A stretch of DNA of 64,000 bases from Byssovorax sp. GTDB taxonomy: Bacteria; Myxococcota_A; Polyangia; Polyangiales; Polyangiaceae. The DNA lies in assembly GCA_025362495.1 (NCBI GenBank), contig JANYGI010000118.1:1-64000 (forward strand), read 5' to 3'. How positions within the stretch are numbered: the first letter of the stretch is position 1; each line of letters opens with the position of its first letter. The position numbers and the translations under genes are program-made. Shown here in pieces: positions 9,396-17,861 of this stretch. A model generated the notes under the pieces. That model searched no databases and was not told the origin of the DNA. It was given only the letters and a program-made list of their open reading frames with translations.

Positions 9396-10781
9396 ATGGC
9401 CGTTTCCTGTCAGCTCTGCGGACACGAACAACACAGCGTCCCCGACGCGTGCGCGGGTTGCGGCGCGCCCGTCGTCGTCGACGGCCGCTACCGGATCGAG
9501 AGCGAGCTGGGCCACGGCGCCGTCGGCGTGGTGTACCTCGCGCAAGACCTCGGGCTCGGCCGCAAGGTGGCGCTCAAGCTGGTGTCGCCGCGCTGGATCA
9601 GCGACGCCACCGTGCTCGCGGATTTCCAGCGCGAGGCGCAGGCGCTCGCGTCGGTCCGTCACGAGAACGTCGTCCAGATCTTCGCGTTCGGTCCGCACGA
9701 CGGCTCGTGCTTCTTCGCGATGGAATACGTGCGCGGCAAGAGCCTCGACAGCATCCTCGACGAGCACCGCCAGCACCACGCGTTCATCCCGATCCACCGC
9801 GCGCTGACGATCCTCGGGCGCGTGGCGGGCGGGCTCGACGCCGTCCACGCCGCGGGGATCGTGCACCGCGACGTCAAGCCCGAGAACGTGGTGATCGAGG
9901 AGGGCACGGGTCGCGCGGTGCTCGTCGATTTCGGCCTCGCCGTGGAGTCGAACGATCGGAGCGCCGAGGCCGTCGCCGGGACGCCGTCGTACATGGCGCC
10001 GGAGCAAGCAGGCGTGGGGCCGCAGGCCGGCGTGGTCACCGCGCGGACCGACGTGTACGCGCTCGGGTGCACCGCGTTCGAGATGCTGACGGGGCGCCTC
10101 CCGTTCGAGGCGACGACCTACGCCGATCAGCTGCGTCACCTGGCCTTTCGCCACCCGCCGCGCGCGTCGACGATCCGCCCCGAGCTCGCGTGCTTCGACG
10201 ACGCGCTCGCGCAGGCGCTGGCGAAGGATCCCGACGACCGCTTCCCGACCTGCGCCGCGTTCGGCGCCGCGATCCTGGCCGCGGGCGAGCGCTGGCTCGA
10301 GCGCGACGCCGCGCCCCGACCGCGGCCGCCGCCGCAGAGCACCCCGCGAGGCCTGAGCGTGCTCGTCGTCGACGACGATCCCGCGTTCCGCCGCTTCGCC
10401 GCGCGCGCCGCGCAGCTCGCGTTCTACAGGAAGCCGGTGCACCTCGCGCTCGCGGGCTCGGGCGCCGAGGCCCTCGATCTCGCGCGGCTGGAGTCGCCGG
10501 ATCTGATCCTGCTCGACTTCGACATGCCCGACCTCGACGGCGCCGACACGCTCTCGCGGCTGCGCGCGCTGCCCGGGAGCAGCTGGGCGCGCGTCGTCGT
10601 CGTGAGCGGCGCCGCGGGCCCGAAGGAGCGCTGGCGCTTCGCGGTCATGGGCGTGAACGACTTCGTGAGCAAGCCGGTCGATCTGCAGGCGCTGGTGCTG
10701 ACGCTGAGCGCGATCGCCGATCGCGCGCAGTGGTTCGTGGGCGGCGATCGCGAGTCGGAGCCGCCCTCGTCCGACAGCTGA
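9396..10781 (+). CDS. Zinc-ribbon / Ser-Thr protein kinase / receiver fusion
   Basis: The protein has 461 residues. It opens with a small zinc-ribbon (Cys5, Cys8, Cys19, Cys22 in CQLCGHE...CAGCG). A Hanks-type kinase follows (glycine loop GHGAVGVVY near 38, HRDVKPEN with Asp159, DFG, and a MAPEQ activation-loop end). The C-terminal receiver shows VVDDDP, phospho-acceptor Asp374 in LLDFDMPDLDG, and SKP for the conserved Lys. All catalytic residues of both domains are present. An in-frame ATG at 9336 is an alternative start. The fusion would let phosphorelay input alter eukaryote-type kinase signalling, or the reverse (inference). It ends 16 bp from the convergent Hpt gene. Confidence 0.92.
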   Translation: MAVSCQLCGHEQHSVPDACAGCGAPVVVDGRYRIESELGHGAVGVVYLAQDLGLGRKVALKLVSPRWISDATVLADFQREAQALASVRHENVVQIFAFGPHDGSCFFAMEYVRGKSLDSILDEHRQHHAFIPIHRALTILGRVAGGLDAVHAAGIVHRDVKPENVVIEEGTGRAVLVDFGLAVESNDRSAEAVAGTPSYMAPEQAGVGPQAGVVTARTDVYALGCTAFEMLTGRLPFEATTYADQLRHLAFRHPPRASTIRPELACFDDALAQALAKDPDDRFPTCAAFGAAILAAGERWLERDAAPRPRPPPQSTPRGLSVLVVDDDPAFRRFAARAAQLAFYRKPVHLALAGSGAEALDLARLESPDLILLDFDMPDLDGADTLSRLRALPGSSWARVVVVSGAAGPKERWRFAVMGVNDFVSKPVDLQALVLTLSAIADRAQWFVGGDRESEPPSSDS

Positions 10782-10797
10782 AATCGCCGCCGCGCTC

Positions 10798-11106
10798 TCA
10801 CCCCGCGACGAGCGAAATCGAGGCGCGCACGGCGCCGATCGCCGCCTCGACGTCGCCGCGGATCACCGGCGGCGACAGCGCCAGCTCGAGGCGCGCGACG
10901 GCCTCGCTCACGTCGGCGAAGCCATACGAGCCCGACGTGCCGCGGAGGCGATGCGCCTGCGCCCTGGCGTCGCCCTCGGCCGCGGGATCGACGCCGAGGC
11001 GCGCGACGGCGGCGGTGAGCGCGGCGACGAGGTCGGGCAGCTCGCGCGCGTACTGCTCGCGCAGCTCGGCGAGCGCGGCGACGATCCGGGGATCAGCGGG
11101 GTTCAT
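10798..11106 (-). CDS. Histidine phosphotransfer (Hpt) protein
   Basis: This is a 102-residue, all-helical stand-alone Hpt domain. The phospho-acceptor is His52 in AHRLRGTSGSYGF, which fits the family pattern of a His followed by a conserved Lys/Arg and Gly. It carries phosphate between a kinase or receiver and a second receiver. It lies 27 bp downstream of the receiver gene at 11134-11517 on the same strand, so the two are probably co-transcribed. The adjacent histidine kinase and kinase-receiver fusion are likely partners. Confidence 0.87.
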   Translation of the reverse strand: MNPADPRIVAALAELREQYARELPDLVAALTAAVARLGVDPAAEGDARAQAHRLRGTSGSYGFADVSEAVARLELALSPPVIRGDVEAAIGAVRASISLVAG

Positions 11107-11133
11107 TCGAACGCTCGAGGCCGGAGGCGATGG

Positions 11134-11517
11134 TCACGTGGTCGGCCCTTCGACGAAGCGCGCGAGCTCGCTCGAGAGCGTCATTGGATCGAACGGCTTG
11201 GCGATCACGCCCACCGCGCCGAGGCTGAGGTAGAGCTGCACCTCGTGCTGCAGGACCTTCGCCGTCATGAAAACGACGGGGATCTTCGCTGTTTCGGGGC
11301 GTGATCGCAGCTCGACCAGGGTGGCTTTGCCGTCCATGCCGGGCATCATCATGTCGAGCAAGATGGCGTCCGGCTGCTCGCGCACGGCGGTCTCGATGCC
11401 CTCGGCGCCCGACGACGCGAGCACGACGTCCCACTTCCCCACGCCGCGAAGACAGAGCTCTCCAATGCGCCGGATGTAGGGCTCATCGTCGATCATGAGC
11501 ACCTTGCTGATCGGCAT
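11134..11517 (-). CDS. Single-domain response regulator
   Basis: This is a 127-residue CheY-like receiver with no output domain. Asp10/Asp11 (MIDDEP), phospho-acceptor Asp55 (LLDMMMPGMDG), Thr in FMTAK and Lys107 (AKPF) are all present, so it should be phosphorylatable. The ATG at 11517 is the first start that keeps a short N-terminus before beta-strand 1. It is the first gene of the leftward receiver-Hpt pair and probably acts as a phosphate shuttle or sink, or by protein contact. Confidence 0.92.
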   Translation of the reverse strand: MPISKVLMIDDEPYIRRIGELCLRGVGKWDVVLASSGAEGIETAVREQPDAILLDMMMPGMDGKATLVELRSRPETAKIPVVFMTAKVLQHEVQLYLSLGAVGVIAKPFDPMTLSSELARFVEGPTT

Positions 11518-11604
11518 CCGTGTTCTCTTCGCTGGGCGCGCCCCGGTGGGACAGCGCCTCCACAGTTGACCTCGGCTCCCGCCGGAGCGTCTACGATGCA
11601 AGCG

Positions 11605-12180
11605 ATGGGCCTCGTCTATCTCGCCTCGCTGGTGGTCGGCCTCGGCGTCCTCGTGGTGCAGGTCGCGCTCGGCGGACGTACGGGTAGCCACGATTTCGGG
11701 CACGCCGGTGGTCACGCTCACGGCCACGATCTCGCGAAGACCGGCCACGCCGGCGACGACGGCCCGCTCGCGGTGGTGCTCTCGTTTCGCTTCTGGATCT
11801 TCGCGCTGCTCGCCTTCGGCCTCTCGGGATCGCTGCTGGATCATTTCGATCTCGCCGAGCCGGCGGCGATCGCGATGATCGCCGGCGGCGCAGGGATCGC
11901 CTCGGGCGCGTTCGCGGCGCTCGTGGTGCGCGCGGTGGCGCGGAGCTCGGCCTCGTCGAGCGTGAACCTGAGCGAGGCGGTCGGCCGCGAGGCGCGCGTG
12001 CTGGTCGCGTGCGGGAGCGGTCGCACCGGGCAGGTGCGGCTCGCGCTGCGCGGGCAGAGCGTCGATCTGCTCGCCGTGACGAGCGACGAGAGCATCGCCC
12101 GCGGGGAGCCCGTGCTGATCGAGGACGTGCGCGATGGAGTGGCGCAGATCTGCCGCCGCCCGCGCGAGCTCGGCGACTGA
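11605..12180 (+). CDS. NfeD-like membrane protein with C-terminal OB-type domain
   Basis: The protein has 191 residues from ATG 11605. An ATG at 11596 is also in frame but would overlap TACGAT (11592-11597), a likely -10 element 7 nt before 11605. The first helix is GLVYLASLVVGLGVLVVQVAL. A His-rich loop follows (HDFGHAGGHAHGHD), then two further hydrophobic segments around FRFWIFALLAFGLSGSLL and AIAMIAGGAGIASGAFAALV. The last 70 residues (EAVGREARVLVACGSGRTGQ onward) fit the soluble OB-like domain of NfeD-family proteins. These usually partner with membrane proteases or flotillins; no such gene is adjacent. The His-rich loop could bind metal. Confidence 0.62.
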   Translation: MGLVYLASLVVGLGVLVVQVALGGRTGSHDFGHAGGHAHGHDLAKTGHAGDDGPLAVVLSFRFWIFALLAFGLSGSLLDHFDLAEPAAIAMIAGGAGIASGAFAALVVRAVARSSASSSVNLSEAVGREARVLVACGSGRTGQVRLALRGQSVDLLAVTSDESIARGEPVLIEDVRDGVAQICRRPRELGD

Positions 12181-12189
12181 GGCATCCAC

Positions 12190-12216
12190 CCCTCACTCCG
12201 CCCTCCGCAGTGAGGG
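12190..12216. terminator. Stem-loop between convergent genes
   Basis: CCCTCACT (12190-12197) and AGTGAGGG (12209-12216) form a perfect 8-bp stem with an 11-nt loop, in the gap between two convergent genes. No T-tract follows on either strand, so a role as bidirectional terminator is inferred from position. Confidence 0.45.
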
Positions 12217-12274
12217 CCGGACCCCTCGCTCCTATCACCGTGATGCTCGCGCGGCAGGCGAGGCGCGCGCCGAG

Positions 12275-12856
12275 CTACGCCGTGAACTCGACCGTCGGCA
12301 TCGCCCAGTTCGACGGCGCCTTCACCGCGTAGCTGAGGGCGAGCACCTCGACGAGGACGACGCGGTAGATGGAGTGAACGTCGCCCACGTCGACCTCGCC
12401 GGCGTTGGCTTCGAGCGCGGCGTCGAGGTGCTCGTGCACGAACGCGAGGATGTCGGGCTGCTCCATCGCGACGACGTCATCCGAGTCGACCGCTTCGGCG
12501 GGATCGGAGAGGCGGATCTGCTCGTCGAGCTGGAGCGACTCTTCGACGCCGGTGAGCGCCGTCTCGGTGACCTCGGCCATCTCGGCGCCGAACGCGGCGT
12601 CGAAGCCGAGCCAGATCGCCAGCGTCAGGAAGTAGCCGAGGGCCAGCGCCGTCTCGTCGAGCGGGCCGTTGAGGATGTTCGAGATGCGCTCCGCGAGGGC
12701 GGGCTGCGTCTCCTCGAAGCGCGTGAAGGCTTCGTCGAGGCGCTCGCGCGCTTGCTCGTCGTCTTCACCGAGCTGATTTTCGACCTCGGCCAGCGCGCGC
12801 AGCGGCAGCAGCGCGTACGGCGCGACGGGACGGATGGCAGCTCGGCGAACCCACAC
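12275..12856 (-). CDS. Hypothetical acidic protein
   Basis: The protein has 193 residues and no family I recognise. A GTG start at 12856 is supported by TAGGTT 6 nt upstream (12868-12863). After a short basic N-terminus it is strongly acidic and mostly helical (ENQLGEDDEQARERLDEAF, VTETALTGVEESLQLDEQIR). One hydrophobic stretch (ALALGYFLTLAIWLGFDAAF) could be a buried helix rather than a membrane anchor. Reading quality, GC3 and the isolated promoter-like signal support it as real. It lies just downstream of the Bat operon on the same strand but has its own upstream signal. Confidence 0.6.
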   Translation of the reverse strand: MWVRRAAIRPVAPYALLPLRALAEVENQLGEDDEQARERLDEAFTRFEETQPALAERISNILNGPLDETALALGYFLTLAIWLGFDAAFGAEMAEVTETALTGVEESLQLDEQIRLSDPAEAVDSDDVVAMEQPDILAFVHEHLDAALEANAGEVDVGDVHSIYRVVLVEVLALSYAVKAPSNWAMPTVEFTA

Positions 12857-12920
12857 GAGCGCAACCTAGCACAGTCGATCGATCTTGCGTCGCAGCGACC
12901 GCGCGGCGAAATCCCCGCGA

Positions 12921-13784
12921 TCAGCGCGTGCTGTCCGGGCCGATCAACCGGACGCTCCCCAGCGGAACCCAGCCCGTGAGCGCGCCCCAGCGCACCTGCA
13001 CGAGGCCGCCGCGACGCTCGCTCGCTTCGACCGCTGCGGCCTCGGGGATCGGATCGCCGCCGCGTGATTTCCCGTCTTCGTCCGCGAGGTACACCTCGTC
13101 GACGACGATCACGCCGGGGCGCACCGTGCGGCGCAGGTGCCGCGCGCCGAGCGTGAGCGGGACGAGCGCGAGCAGCGCGACGAACGCCGTCGGCGCGAGC
13201 ACGCTGCCCGCGACATGAGCGCGCCCCGCCGGCTCGCGGCGCAGCACGAGGCCGATCGCGAACAGGATCGACGCGAGCACCGCGGCGAGCCCCCACGTCT
13301 GCTCCGAGGCCAGGCCGACGACGAGGCGATCGAGCGTGGGGCGCGCGTCCATCGACGAGCGGCTCTTGCGCGCGCGGCGGCGCGTGAGCTCGGCGCGCAC
13401 GCGATCGAGGGCGACGTCGGCGTCGTGATCGTCGGGGCGCAGCAGCAGCGTCTCCTCGAAGGCGGCGGCGGCGCGGCCGAGATCGCCGGGGCGATCGGCG
13501 CCCGCGCGCACGCGCATCAGGTAGGCGATCCCGCGGTCGTAGCTGGCGTCGGGGTTCCAGTAGCCGCGATCGGCGAGGGCCTCGAAGGCGTCGATGGCCT
13601 TGCCGTGCTCGCCCTTCTTGAGCGCCTCGGCCCCGCTCTGGAAGATGGCCTCGGGCGTCGTCGGCGCGTCGTCGGCGCGGGCGGGCGCGCCGCGGCCGAT
13701 GGTTGCAGCTGCAACGATCGCCGCGGCCACGATCGAGATCGAGAGCGAGAGCGAGAGCGAGCGGCGGCGGATCCGGGCGCTCAC
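12921..13784 (-). CDS. batE: BatE-like TPR / SH3-type membrane protein
   Basis: The protein has 287 residues. The GTG at 13784 overlaps the stop of batD (GTGA), matching the overlaps throughout the operon. The N-terminal signal contains a Ser-Leu repeat (SLSLSLSIS) encoded by a GA-rich hexanucleotide repeat. TPR-like helices follow (AIFQSGAEALKKGEHGKAI, then the AAAFEETLLLRPDDHDADVA region). Two membrane helices come next (LAAVLASILFAIGLVL and VLAPTAFVALLALVPLTL). The C-terminal domain ends GGLVQVRWGALTGWVPLGS, an SH3-like fold. This is the usual BatE layout. In Bat systems it acts with the VWA proteins BatA/B in the envelope; exact function is not settled. Confidence 0.82.
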   Translation of the reverse strand: MSARIRRRSLSLSLSISIVAAAIVAAATIGRGAPARADDAPTTPEAIFQSGAEALKKGEHGKAIDAFEALADRGYWNPDASYDRGIAYLMRVRAGADRPGDLGRAAAAFEETLLLRPDDHDADVALDRVRAELTRRRARKSRSSMDARPTLDRLVVGLASEQTWGLAAVLASILFAIGLVLRREPAGRAHVAGSVLAPTAFVALLALVPLTLGARHLRRTVRPGVIVVDEVYLADEDGKSRGGDPIPEAAAVEASERRGGLVQVRWGALTGWVPLGSVRLIGPDSTR

Positions 13785-15634
13785 GTGGTCGCCGCCGCGG
13801 TGTGGGCGAGCTCGCGCACGACGCCGCGCGCCTGCTCGGCGAGGTCGTGCGCGGACCCGCCGTCGGGATCGAAGCGGATCGACTCGCACGCGAGGAGCGA
13901 CGCGCGGATCGCCTCGGCGAGCTCGGACGCGACGCCGAGCGGCGCGAGCACGCCGGGCAGCTCGGCGATGAGCACGCCCCGTGATTTGAGCCCCGTCGCG
14001 TCTTCCACCGCGAGGTGGATCGCGCGCTCCAGCGCCGCGGCGAGCGCCCTGGTGTCGCCGCGCGCCTCGGCCTCGGCCGCCTCGTCGAGGGCCTTGTCGG
14101 CGAGCGCGCGCTTGGAATCGGCGCCCGCGGCCCGTCGCTCGCGCGCCTTGCGCAGCCCGAGCGATCCCGCGAACGCCCCGACGACGAGCAGCGGCGGCGC
14201 GACGAGCAGCCCCCACCAGAGGCCGCCTTCACCCCAGAACGGCGGGCGCACCGCGGCGTAGGCGCCGAGCGCCATCCGCGGCGTGGAGAGGCCGACGAAC
14301 GGATCGACGACGCCTGGATCGACCGCTGCCACAGGCTGCGCCGACGACGCCGCGTTGAGCCCCTTGCGCGTCACCTCGACCTTGCCGAGCTCGGCGCGTG
14401 TCGTCTCGTAGCGCCGCGCCGCGGGGTTCCAGTACGAGAGATCGACGGCGCCGAGATCGACCGAGCCCGTCTCCTTCACGCGCACGACGTAGCCGAACGA
14501 TCGCCACCCCGCGACAGTGCCGCCCTGGATCCCGAGGTTCTCTTTCTTCTCGGGATCGAGCCACTCGAGGCCGGTGCGATCGGGGACGCGGAGGGTGTCG
14601 GGGAAGCTGCCCGAGCCGGTGACGGTGATCAGCACCGGGACCGCGCCGCCCTCGTCGATGCGTCGCGCTTGTACCAGTGCCTCGACTTTGAACTGGCCGA
14701 CGTCGCCGAAGCGATAGCCGGGCGGCCGGTACTCGAGCGGAGGCTCGGTCACCGTGACGACCTCATCGTTGGACTCGCGCTCGGTGGCGCCGCCGGCGCG
14801 GAAGCCGCTGAGCTTCATCTTCGCGGTCCCGGTGTGGAGGACGCCGGCCTTGAGCGGGAACGCGGCGACGCGCCCGATCACCTTCACGTTGTAGCGATCC
14901 TGCCCGGCGTGGGCGTAGAGCGGGCCCTGCTGCGTGCCGGGCTCGTCGACGATCGAGACCGTGCGGAAGTCGTCGAAGGGCGCGTCGTGCGACTCTTCCG
15001 GGTGAAAATTGGCTCGAAAATAAGCGAAAAAGGTGACGGTCACCTGCTCGCCGATCACGGCCGTCTTCTTGTTCGCGACGGCGCGGAGGAAGAGCAAGCT
15101 GTCGGGCGCGGTCGGGAGCGCGAGCTCGGGCTTCTCTTTCTCGGTCGGCGTGTCGTCGTCGTCGTCACCGCCGCCGAGGCGGATCGAGATGCCGCCGGGG
15201 AGCATGAACGGGCTGGTGCGGCGCCCCGTCGAGGCGGTGACCTCGACGCTGAGCGGGCCCGGCGTGAAGCGCTGGCCACCCACCGCGACCGGCGGCCCGG
15301 GGATGGAGTAGCGCCCCGGCTTCGCGGCCATGATCTGCCACGTGACGATGGTCTGCCGCGTGCGACCGCCGCCCTGCATCGAGCTCTCGCCCACGGCCTG
15401 GAGGCCCGACGGCAGCGCGATCCGCGTGATTACCGGATCGGTGTCCTGGGTGGTGACGCGGAGCTCGTACTGGAACGGCTCGCCGACCTCGACGCGCGTG
15501 GCGCTGAGCTTGGTGCTGACCTTGGGCCTGCTCGCCTGGGCGAAGGCCACGTCGGTGAGGGCCGCCGAGGCGCCGCCGATCGTGGCGATCGCCACGATCG
15601 CCCGCAGCAGCCACCCGAGCCGCGCCGCCTTCAC
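13781..15634 (-). CDS. batD: BatD family protein
   Basis: The protein has 617 residues with an N-terminal signal peptide ending near VAFAQA. The family features are visible: an opening beta-rich repeat (STKLSATRVEVGEPFQYEL), the TWQIMAAKPGRYSIPG segment, and a second set of oxygen tolerance protein BatD-type repeats. A late transmembrane helix follows (GLLVAPPLLVVGAFAGSLGL), then a cytoplasmic helical tail. It overlaps batC by ATGA at the start and batE by GTGA at the end. Known context: BatD accompanies VWA proteins and MoxR ATPases; its ligand is unknown. Confidence 0.88.
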   Translation of the reverse strand: MKAARLGWLLRAIVAIATIGGASAALTDVAFAQASRPKVSTKLSATRVEVGEPFQYELRVTTQDTDPVITRIALPSGLQAVGESSMQGGGRTRQTIVTWQIMAAKPGRYSIPGPPVAVGGQRFTPGPLSVEVTASTGRRTSPFMLPGGISIRLGGGDDDDDTPTEKEKPELALPTAPDSLLFLRAVANKKTAVIGEQVTVTFFAYFRANFHPEESHDAPFDDFRTVSIVDEPGTQQGPLYAHAGQDRYNVKVIGRVAAFPLKAGVLHTGTAKMKLSGFRAGGATERESNDEVVTVTEPPLEYRPPGYRFGDVGQFKVEALVQARRIDEGGAVPVLITVTGSGSFPDTLRVPDRTGLEWLDPEKKENLGIQGGTVAGWRSFGYVVRVKETGSVDLGAVDLSYWNPAARRYETTRAELGKVEVTRKGLNAASSAQPVAAVDPGVVDPFVGLSTPRMALGAYAAVRPPFWGEGGLWWGLLVAPPLLVVGAFAGSLGLRKARERRAAGADSKRALADKALDEAAEAEARGDTRALAAALERAIHLAVEDATGLKSRGVLIAELPGVLAPLGVASELAEAIRASLLACESIRFDPDGGSAHDLAEQARGVVRELAHTAAATT

Positions 15635-16734
15635 TTGTCCTCCATCTGCTTGCCGCGGCGGACGCCCGCGCGCGATCGCGCCTCTTGCTCCTGGTACGTC
15701 GGCGCCTCTTCCAGCTTGTCGAGCATGCGCTCGTCCTGCTGCGGCGGAGGCGTGGGTTGATCTTGCTTCGGCGGGGGCTGCGGCGACGCGGCGTCGCTGT
15801 CGGCGCCGCTGTCCTTGTCGCCGCCGTCTTGCCCGGCGTCCTTGCCGTCGCCGCCGTCGCCGCCGTCGCCACCATCGGGACCCGCGTCGCCGCCGTCGGG
15901 CGAAGCGTCGCCACCATCGGAGCCGTCAGCGCCGTCAGAGCCGTCGGCGCCGTCGCTTCCGTCGCTCCCGTCGCTCCCGTCGGAGCCGTCGCTCGCGTCG
16001 TTGCCGGCGTCTTTCTGCTCGTCGACGCGACGGAGCGCGATCGCGCGATTCCAGGCGGAATCACGGCCGATTCGATCGCCGCCTGCCTCCTCGTAGAGGC
16101 CGGGGACGAGGCCGAGCGCGAGATCGTACTCCTTGACGGCGTCCTCGTATTTGGCGCGCAGGAACTCGAGGTTGCCCGCGAGGTAGTGGGCGCGCGCGCG
16201 CAGCTCGAGCGGCACCTTCGCGTCGCCGGCGATGGCCTTCACGAGCAAGAGCGCGCAGTCGATCTCGCTGCTCCGCTGCTGCGCGAGGAGCTCGTCGGCC
16301 TGGCCACCGTCGGTGTCCTCCTCGCCGAAGCGATGGCCGAAGCGCTCGGCCAGGTAGAACAGCGTGAGCCCGAGATCGAACGTCCCGTCGGGCTTTTCGT
16401 GGACGCCGGGCGGCAGCGCGATGCCGCCGTCGGCGCAGACGCCGGTGCCCAGGTAGGCTTCGAGCGCCTCTTCCGCCGAGGCGAGGTTGCCCGAGTCGAT
16501 GTCGCGGATCGCCTGCTCCACCGCGGGCGCGTTGCGCTCGAACGGCGATCGCGGATCCCACCCGCTGCATCCCCACGCGACGATGCCGGCGAGGCCGATG
16601 CCGATCACCACCGCGCCGCCGATGCGCAGCGCCCGCCCGCGCGCGAGGATCCGCGCGGCCACCGAAGGCGACGACGACCTCGCTGATTTGCCGCTCTTCG
16701 CAGCCTTTTTGCGGTTCTTCTCGGGTCCGCTCAC
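15631..16734 (-). CDS. batC: BatC-like TPR protein with long Asp-Gly-Ser tract
   Basis: The protein has 367 residues. A basic N-terminus precedes one membrane helix (IGGAVVIGIGLAGIVAWGC). TPR-like helices follow (residues about 65-230, ending in AKYEDAVKEYDLALGLVPG). Then comes a tract of roughly 60 residues made of DGS, DGA, GGD and PDGG units, and a Pro/Gln-rich tail. The order TPR then low-complexity tail, located between a VWA gene and batD, identifies it as the BatC position. The Asp-Gly tract resembles calcium-binding or surface-repeat sequence but has no defined motif spacing. The DNA of the tract is a near-repeat and could vary in length between strains. Confidence 0.75.
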   Translation of the reverse strand: MSGPEKNRKKAAKSGKSARSSSPSVAARILARGRALRIGGAVVIGIGLAGIVAWGCSGWDPRSPFERNAPAVEQAIRDIDSGNLASAEEALEAYLGTGVCADGGIALPPGVHEKPDGTFDLGLTLFYLAERFGHRFGEEDTDGGQADELLAQQRSSEIDCALLLVKAIAGDAKVPLELRARAHYLAGNLEFLRAKYEDAVKEYDLALGLVPGLYEEAGGDRIGRDSAWNRAIALRRVDEQKDAGNDASDGSDGSDGSDGSDGADGSDGADGSDGGDASPDGGDAGPDGGDGGDGGDGKDAGQDGGDKDSGADSDAASPQPPPKQDQPTPPPQQDERMLDKLEEAPTYQEQEARSRAGVRRGKQMEDK

Positions 16735-17861
16735 GCGTCACCTCGACGGGATTTCGGCCCGTTGCCGGCGCCGATCGCCAGCAGCGCGCGCTTGGCCTTC
16801 GCCGCGCGCGAGGGGACCGGCTGCGCCTTATGACGCCGGATGATCCGCAGCGGAGCGTCGCCGATCAGCACCTCCACGAGCAGCAGGAGGATCGCCAGGC
16901 CGAGCGGGTAGAAGTAGACGTCGGCGTAGACCGTCTCGACCTTCTCGGCGAGCTCGCTCTTCATTTGCCGCTTCAGATCGGCCGCGATCTGCTCGATCCC
17001 GGTGGTGCCTCGCTCGGCGCGGATCACCTTGCCATCGGGCGTCGCCGCGGCCACGGCGCTGAGCTGGCGCTCGCCCTCGGCCGAGAGCGCCGTCGTCACG
17101 GGCTTGCCGTTGCGGTCGGTGCGCCACGACGTGATCTTCCCCTCGGGGCTGACCTCGGGGATGCGCTCCGGCGTGCGCCCGCCGATTTGCACGACGTGGA
17201 TCGTCGTCCCCTCGGCGCCGATCGACTGCGCGACGGCGATGGGATCGCCCTCGAGATCTTCGCCGTCGGTGATCAGCAAGATCACCCGCTTGTGCTCGCT
17301 CGACTTCGGATCGCGGCGGAGCAGATCCCGCGCCTGCTCGAGCGCGCGCGCGATCGCCGTGCCGGGCACCGGCATGCTGTTGGGATCGAGCTGCCGGAGG
17401 AACTGGGCGATCGCCGCGCCGTCGGCCGTGAGCGGGAAGCCGATCGGCTCGCCCGAGAACGCGACGGCGGCGAAGCGCGCGCCCTCGAGATCCTTGATCA
17501 GGCGCGCGGCCTCGACCTTGGCGCGGAAGATCCGCGAGGGCGGGACATCCTGCGCGTACATGCTCTTCGAGTAGTCGAGCACGAGCACGACATCGAGGTT
17601 GGTCGCGGGGATGAGCCGCGTGCCCTTGCCGTACTGCGGGCGCGCCGCGGCGAGGAACGCCAGCGCGACGGCGGCGACGAGGAGCACGCCCTTCCAGGCC
17701 CGCCGCTTGGCCGGATCGAACGTCGACAGCGCGCGGATCCGCTCGACGTCACCGAAGGCTTGCACCGAGCGCCCGACGCGCAGCCCGGCGAGGATCAGCA
17801 GCGCGGCGATCGGGATCGCCATCGCCGTGCCGAGGAGAAAATAAGGCGCGGCGAAGTTCAC
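16731..17861 (-). CDS. batB: BatB-like VWA membrane protein
   Basis: The protein has 376 residues from GTG 17861, which overlaps the stop of the preceding VWA gene as GTGA. A GTG/ATG further upstream (17882) would break the overlap pattern. Two N-terminal membrane helices (PYFLLGTAMAIPIAALLILA and GVLLVAAVALAFLAAARP) precede a VWA domain. Its MIDAS is complete: D96-Y-S-K-S100, a later Thr (VPGTAIARAL), and ITDGED. A third helix (FYPLGLAILLLLVEVLIG) follows. Metal-dependent ligand binding in the periplasm or cytosol is expected from the family. Confidence 0.88.
   Translation of the reverse strand: MNFAAPYFLLGTAMAIPIAALLILAGLRVGRSVQAFGDVERIRALSTFDPAKRRAWKGVLLVAAVALAFLAAARPQYGKGTRLIPATNLDVVLVLDYSKSMYAQDVPPSRIFRAKVEAARLIKDLEGARFAAVAFSGEPIGFPLTADGAAIAQFLRQLDPNSMPVPGTAIARALEQARDLLRRDPKSSEHKRVILLITDGEDLEGDPIAVAQSIGAEGTTIHVVQIGGRTPERIPEVSPEGKITSWRTDRNGKPVTTALSAEGERQLSAVAAATPDGKVIRAERGTTGIEQIAADLKRQMKSELAEKVETVYADVYFYPLGLAILLLLVEVLIGDAPLRIIRRHKAQPVPSRAAKAKRALLAIGAGNGPKSRRGDA

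Noticed and set aside
9449..11233. 594-codon plus-strand frame over the kinase-receiver and Hpt genes
   Set aside because: Arg-rich out-of-frame translation; catalytic motifs of the kinase and receiver are in a different frame.
13729..13766. GA-rich hexanucleotide repeat in the batE signal sequence as a phase-variation site
   Set aside because: The 6-nt unit keeps the reading frame, so copy changes would only add or remove Ser-Leu.
12921..14216. Longer batE beginning at 14216
   Set aside because: It would overlap batD by over 430 bp with Arg/Ala-rich nonsense; the GTG at 13784 overlaps the batD stop as at other junctions.
15830..16010. CRISPR-like repeats
   Set aside because: The periodicity is that of the Asp-Gly-Ser codons within batC; there are no spacers of uniform length.
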